This document shows, in pieces, positions 25,114-28,028 of a stretch of DNA of 28,028 nucleotides. The DNA comes from Podochytrium sp. JEL0797 (lineage: Eukaryota > Chytridiomycota > Chytridiomycetes > Chytridiales > Chytriomycetaceae): NCBI GenBank assembly GCA_027596195.1, contig JADGJG010000245.1, positions 1-28,028 on the forward strand, given 5' to 3'. Made by a program: the position numbers and the translations under genes. The notes beneath the pieces were generated by a model that saw only the letters and a list, made by a program, of their open reading frames with translations, was not told where the DNA came from and made no database searches. Numbering within the stretch: position 1 is the first letter of the stretch; each line of letters begins with the position of its first letter.

Positions 25114-26535
25114 TCAACAAGGCACCCACACACACCCCGTCTCTTCCACAGTCTTTACAATCGTCCACCATTCCTCCTCCTCTACCAAAGTGTCCGAATT
25201 CAACGCTCTTTGAGACGCCAACCTCTGCGCAACCCCCATCCACTCAACCGCACGACCCCACAGGAACCCAACTTGCTCGGGGTCCACAGGAACCTTGAAA
25301 TACCGCGCCGCGCTTGAAACCATCCACGATTCCGCAGGCGACGAAGCAGCTGCATCCGGAAGAGAAGCAAAAAAATGAATCGAAGCGTCCCGCGGACGGG
25401 TGGCACCCGCACTCGATTTCACCAACGCCTGCTTCTCAACACTGTGGAGGTACCGTTCCATGGATTCCAACACCTCCACAGCCACATGATCAAACGACTC
25501 CAACGCCGCTACACGGTCACTCGACACGTCTACAAGGACCAGGAAATCGGGGGATCGCTGTGCCACATCCACTGGCGACGTCGCTGGTCCAGTTTCCTCG
25601 GCCGCCTTGGCCGCCGATGCCTTTGGTGGCAGCGCTGGGTCGTCATACACACCCAAGGCTCGCATGATTTTGGACTCCCAATACGACCCCTGCATCGACT
25701 CGCGAAGCACAACCAACGGCTTGCCGTTCGCCTCAAATACGCGTTGCGCAATCAAAACCGTATCATCGCCCGAACACGCGTCGAGGAGGACGAAATCGAT
25801 GTCTTGAGAGACCGTGGAAGAAGAAAGGACACGGAATGGACTTGCAGGGTTCATGAAACTCGAGAGGAGGCGCGCGCAGGTTGTGGAAATGTGGCGGTGG
25901 TTGTTTTTTGTGACGAGGAGGATTGTGGTTTTGAGGTGGGGTGTCGGGTGGTGGTGGGGGTTGGGAAGCGGGGAGGATGTGGTGAGTGTTGGGGAGAGGC
26001 AGATTGCGGAGTCGGGTTGTCGTCGCGGGTTGAGTGTCAGGAGGCGCAGGAGGCGGTGTTTCTGGAGGGCGATGAGAGAGGCAGCAATGTCGAGGGCAGC
26101 GCAGAGGTGTTGGAGGGCGTGGAATGCGGCTTTGAAGACATCGCAGACTTGGTCGATTGCGCGCGAAAGAGCCACCAGGGCGAGCTTGAGGCTGAGGTAG
26201 GCGCGGGCTGTTTTTGGCACGGGCGTCTGGAACAGCGGTGCGTCGTCCGATTCAGACACTTCGTCTTCTGCCTCTGCAGAGTCTTCGGCGAGGGCCGCAA
26301 GAAGCAGCCACAGCAGCGCCTCGCCAAGAAGAACAAAGATGCGCTTACTCACAACAGACACTTGGAGTGGCTCGGGGGGCGCAAGGGACGTGCGAGGCAG
26401 CGCGCGCGGCTGTGGCTTAGTGGTGCGCGGGCGGTGTGGCTGAAGAGGGTGATGCGAGGACCGATGGCGCAGCTTGGCGGGGAGCATTTGCAATAAATAA
26501 AAATACAACGTGATCACGACAAGCAAGCCAAGCAT
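25114..26535 (-). CDS. Unrecognised membrane-anchored protein
   Basis: One frame of 473 codons from the ATG at 26535 to TGA at 25114-25116. The N-terminus (MLGLLVVITLYFYLLQML) is a strong signal-anchor. A second hydrophobic segment, I-F-V-L-L-G-E-A-L-L-W-L-L-L-A-A-L, follows near residue 66, then an acidic linker and helical segments. The part from about residue 205 (T-T-I-L-L-V-T-K-N, D-F-V-L-L-D-A-C-S-G, F-L-V-L-V-D-V) has alternating hydrophobic strands like a Rossmann or other alpha/beta fold, but no glycine-rich loop or catalytic motif settles a family. It is intronless as read, and its 3' third is G-rich. Divergent from RAD52, with a 277-bp gap. An intron could be hidden in the Pro/His-rich stretch around residues 170-205. 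Confidence 0.6.
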   Translation of the reverse strand: MLGLLVVITLYFYLLQMLPAKLRHRSSHHPLQPHRPRTTKPQPRALPRTSLAPPEPLQVSVVSKRIFVLLGEALLWLLLAALAEDSAEAEDEVSESDDAPLFQTPVPKTARAYLSLKLALVALSRAIDQVCDVFKAAFHALQHLCAALDIAASLIALQKHRLLRLLTLNPRRQPDSAICLSPTLTTSSPLPNPHHHPTPHLKTTILLVTKNNHRHISTTCARLLSSFMNPASPFRVLSSSTVSQDIDFVLLDACSGDDTVLIAQRVFEANGKPLVVLRESMQGSYWESKIMRALGVYDDPALPPKASAAKAAEETGPATSPVDVAQRSPDFLVLVDVSSDRVAALESFDHVAVEVLESMERYLHSVEKQALVKSSAGATRPRDASIHFFASLPDAAASSPAESWMVSSAARYFKVPVDPEQVGFLWGRAVEWMGVAQRLASQRALNSDTLVEEEEWWTIVKTVEETGCVWVPC

Positions 26536-26812
26536 GCCTCGTTCTCTTCCCTTTTTTTATTACTAAGCATCGCCTGAGGTCCACGAGAGGAACGGTATAT
26601 GATAGCAATTTGAGTGATGGTGAGGTGGAGAGTTGGAGTCACCAGAATGACGCGACAGAAAATCAACAGAACAGGCCAATGGCTTCAAGATCCTTGTCAG
26701 TTATTCTTGGAGCCAGCAGCAGACATGTTTTCCATGCACGGAGAGTGAACGCCCCTCCCATTCCGAACCGTGTCCGAAAACACTAAATAAAACAAAAAAA
26801 ATTCGCCTGCGA

Positions 26813-27928
26813 ATGTCTGGCTCAGCCTCTGGCTTTGGACAGCGCCCGTTTGCAGATGCCGAACGGTCCCGCATCTCATCAACGCTGCGCAAGGCCGTGG
26901 GTCCAGAGTATCTGTCGCAACGCGCGGGTCCCGGAGGATGTGAGTGTGTTTGTGTGAACCACATCCTGGGCCCAGAGTCTGGCCACCTCTAACACCTACC
27001 TTGACAGCCAAACTGCTCTACATCTCGGGCAACCGCGTCATCTCTCTTGCGAATGAGATCTTTGGTTTCGACGGCTGGTCGCACTCGATCGTCAACAGCG
27101 AGATTGACTTTGTACGCTCGCCCCTCTGTCCCTCTCTCCCCTCCCACGCAGGAGCTCACACCTCACACACACAGGTTGACACCGCAAAGGACGGCACATC
27201 CGTTAGCCTCGGCGTCTCGACCGTTGTTCGCGTGACCCTTAAGGACGGCACGAGCCACGAAGTATCGTGTTTTGTTGTGTCCGAAACCCCAGCCATCTGT
27301 TGACACTGTTTCGTTTCGATCAACAAAACTCACAGGATGTCGGATATGGAAGCATCGAGAATGCGCGGTCAAAGGGCGCCGCGTTCGACAAGGTATGTGC
27401 ACTTAGCTTGGCGTTTTCATCTCGTTCCCTAAAAACTGTACAGGCCAAGAAAGAATCCGTGACTGATGGAATCAAACGCGCACTCAGAAGCTTTGGAAAC
27501 GTGTTGGGAAACAGCACCTACAACCACGAACTGACGCAAAAGATTTTCAAGATTCAAAAGATTCCGGTATACCGCGTGATTGATGAAGTCCCTCTCCCTC
27601 TCTTATCCTTCTCGAAACCAACCATCAAAAAAGCCCGCGCCTTTCGACGCTCATACGCTGTACCGCGGCGAAGACTACGCCGACGCCCTGAAATTCAACG
27701 GACCTTCCGCGGCGCCCCCGATGCGGAACGGGAGTGGTCCTGCGGGAGTACATCAGCAACCCATCATCAACAACACGTCTCGAAATGATAACGCGTCCAA
27801 ATTCGATGACGATGGTAAGATTTCTGTTTTTTCCCGTTGTTCCAACCACCTTTTCCCCCTCGATTACAGATGACGACGCGATATTTTGCGGAGACCTCGA
27901 AGCAATTGACCCTGCCTACCTGACGTAA
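26813..27928 (+). CDS. RAD52: Rad52 recombination mediator, N-terminal domain (3' end uncertain)
   Basis: Exons 26813-26939, 27008-27111, 27175-27261, 27336-27392, 27444-27566, 27634-27814 and 27870 onward; 245 residues if the TAA at 27926-27928 is used. The conserved Rad52 ring domain is clear: L-R-K-A-V-G-P-E-Y-L-S-Q-R-A-G-P-G-G-S, VISLANEIFGFDGWSHSI, VSLGVSTVVRVTLKDG, DVGYGSIENARSKG-A-A-F-D-K and KKESVTDGIKRALRSFGN-V-L-G-N. This domain binds single-stranded DNA and anneals complementary strands; fungal Rad52 also loads Rad51 through a long C-terminus. That C-terminus is missing here. The last in-frame codons, CTG ACG TAA, also contain GTAACT, a plausible splice donor, so the gene probably continues past the terminal G run. 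Confidence 0.92.
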
Positions 27929-27941
27929 CTCCCTTTTCCAC

Positions 27942-27943
<2 letters not shown>

Positions 27944-28017
<74 letters not shown>

Positions 28018-28028
28018 CGGGGGGGGGG
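27944..28028. repeat. Terminal poly-G tract at the window end
   Basis: 74 G, one C, then 10 G to the last base. Probably a homopolymer at which assembly stopped, or a base-calling artefact. It does not resemble a fungal telomere repeat such as TTAGGG. Confidence 0.9.

Noticed and set aside
25375..26496. 373-codon plus-strand frame antisense to the gene at 25114
   Set aside because: Arg/Gly-rich without conserved features; the minus frame has a signal-anchor, a proper ATG and better codon character.
27944..28028. Terminal poly-G as a telomere
   Set aside because: Pure homopolymer without a repeat unit, adjoining an unfinished gene; a contig-end artefact or homopolymer break is more likely.

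Overview
This window reads as one 28 kb contig from the nuclear genome of a fungus. The genes are closely packed and most are interrupted by short GT-AG introns (roughly 46-340 bp, many with CTAAT/CTGAC-like branch sites). The gene set fits a fungus: a Set3-type PHD-SET protein, a WSC-domain wall sensor-like membrane protein, a fungal-style FYVE protein, Dbp4, Phb2 and Rad52. An early-diverging (zoosporic) fungus is plausible, but I cannot place it further. The left edge cuts a gene. The right edge ends in a run of about 84 G, so it is probably a contig end.

Layout: (1) 1-3642, minus: Set3-like chromatin protein, 3' end off the window. (2) 3756-5996, minus: intronless PPR-like, probably mitochondrial protein. 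(3) 6090-7475, minus: prohibitin-2, four exons. (4) 7476-9449: gene-poor stretch with a frameshifted pogo-type DDE transposase relic and a weakly supported intron-bearing gene fragment. (5) 9450-13262, plus: Dbp4/DDX10 DEAD-box helicase, 14 exons. (6) 13913-16423, plus: RBMS/MSSP-like protein with two RRMs, six exons. (7) 16844-17725, minus: unrecognised His/Ser/Pro-rich protein. (8) 17795-20761, minus: GH31 alpha-glucosidase family, six exons. (9) 20804-23018, minus: WSC-domain single-pass membrane protein, two exons. (10) 23357-24769, plus: coiled-coil FYVE protein, four exons. (11) 25114-26535, minus: unrecognised membrane-anchored protein. (12) 26813-27928, plus: Rad52 N-terminal domain, running into the terminal G run.

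The genes are mostly unrelated housekeeping functions, with no operon-like logic. Intergenic gaps in same-strand runs are only 42-113 bp. I rebuilt exon structures by hand from splice signals and reading-phase continuity; all phases close.

The most unusual signals are not extra genes. Many exons show a strong sense-strand switch from C-rich at the 5' end to G-rich at the 3' end, in genes on both strands. Two otherwise intact genes (Set3-like and Dbp4) each carry one in-frame stop codon inside a continuous reading frame. Very long G/C homopolymers lie in or beside introns. I see no evidence of a new defence or metabolic system.
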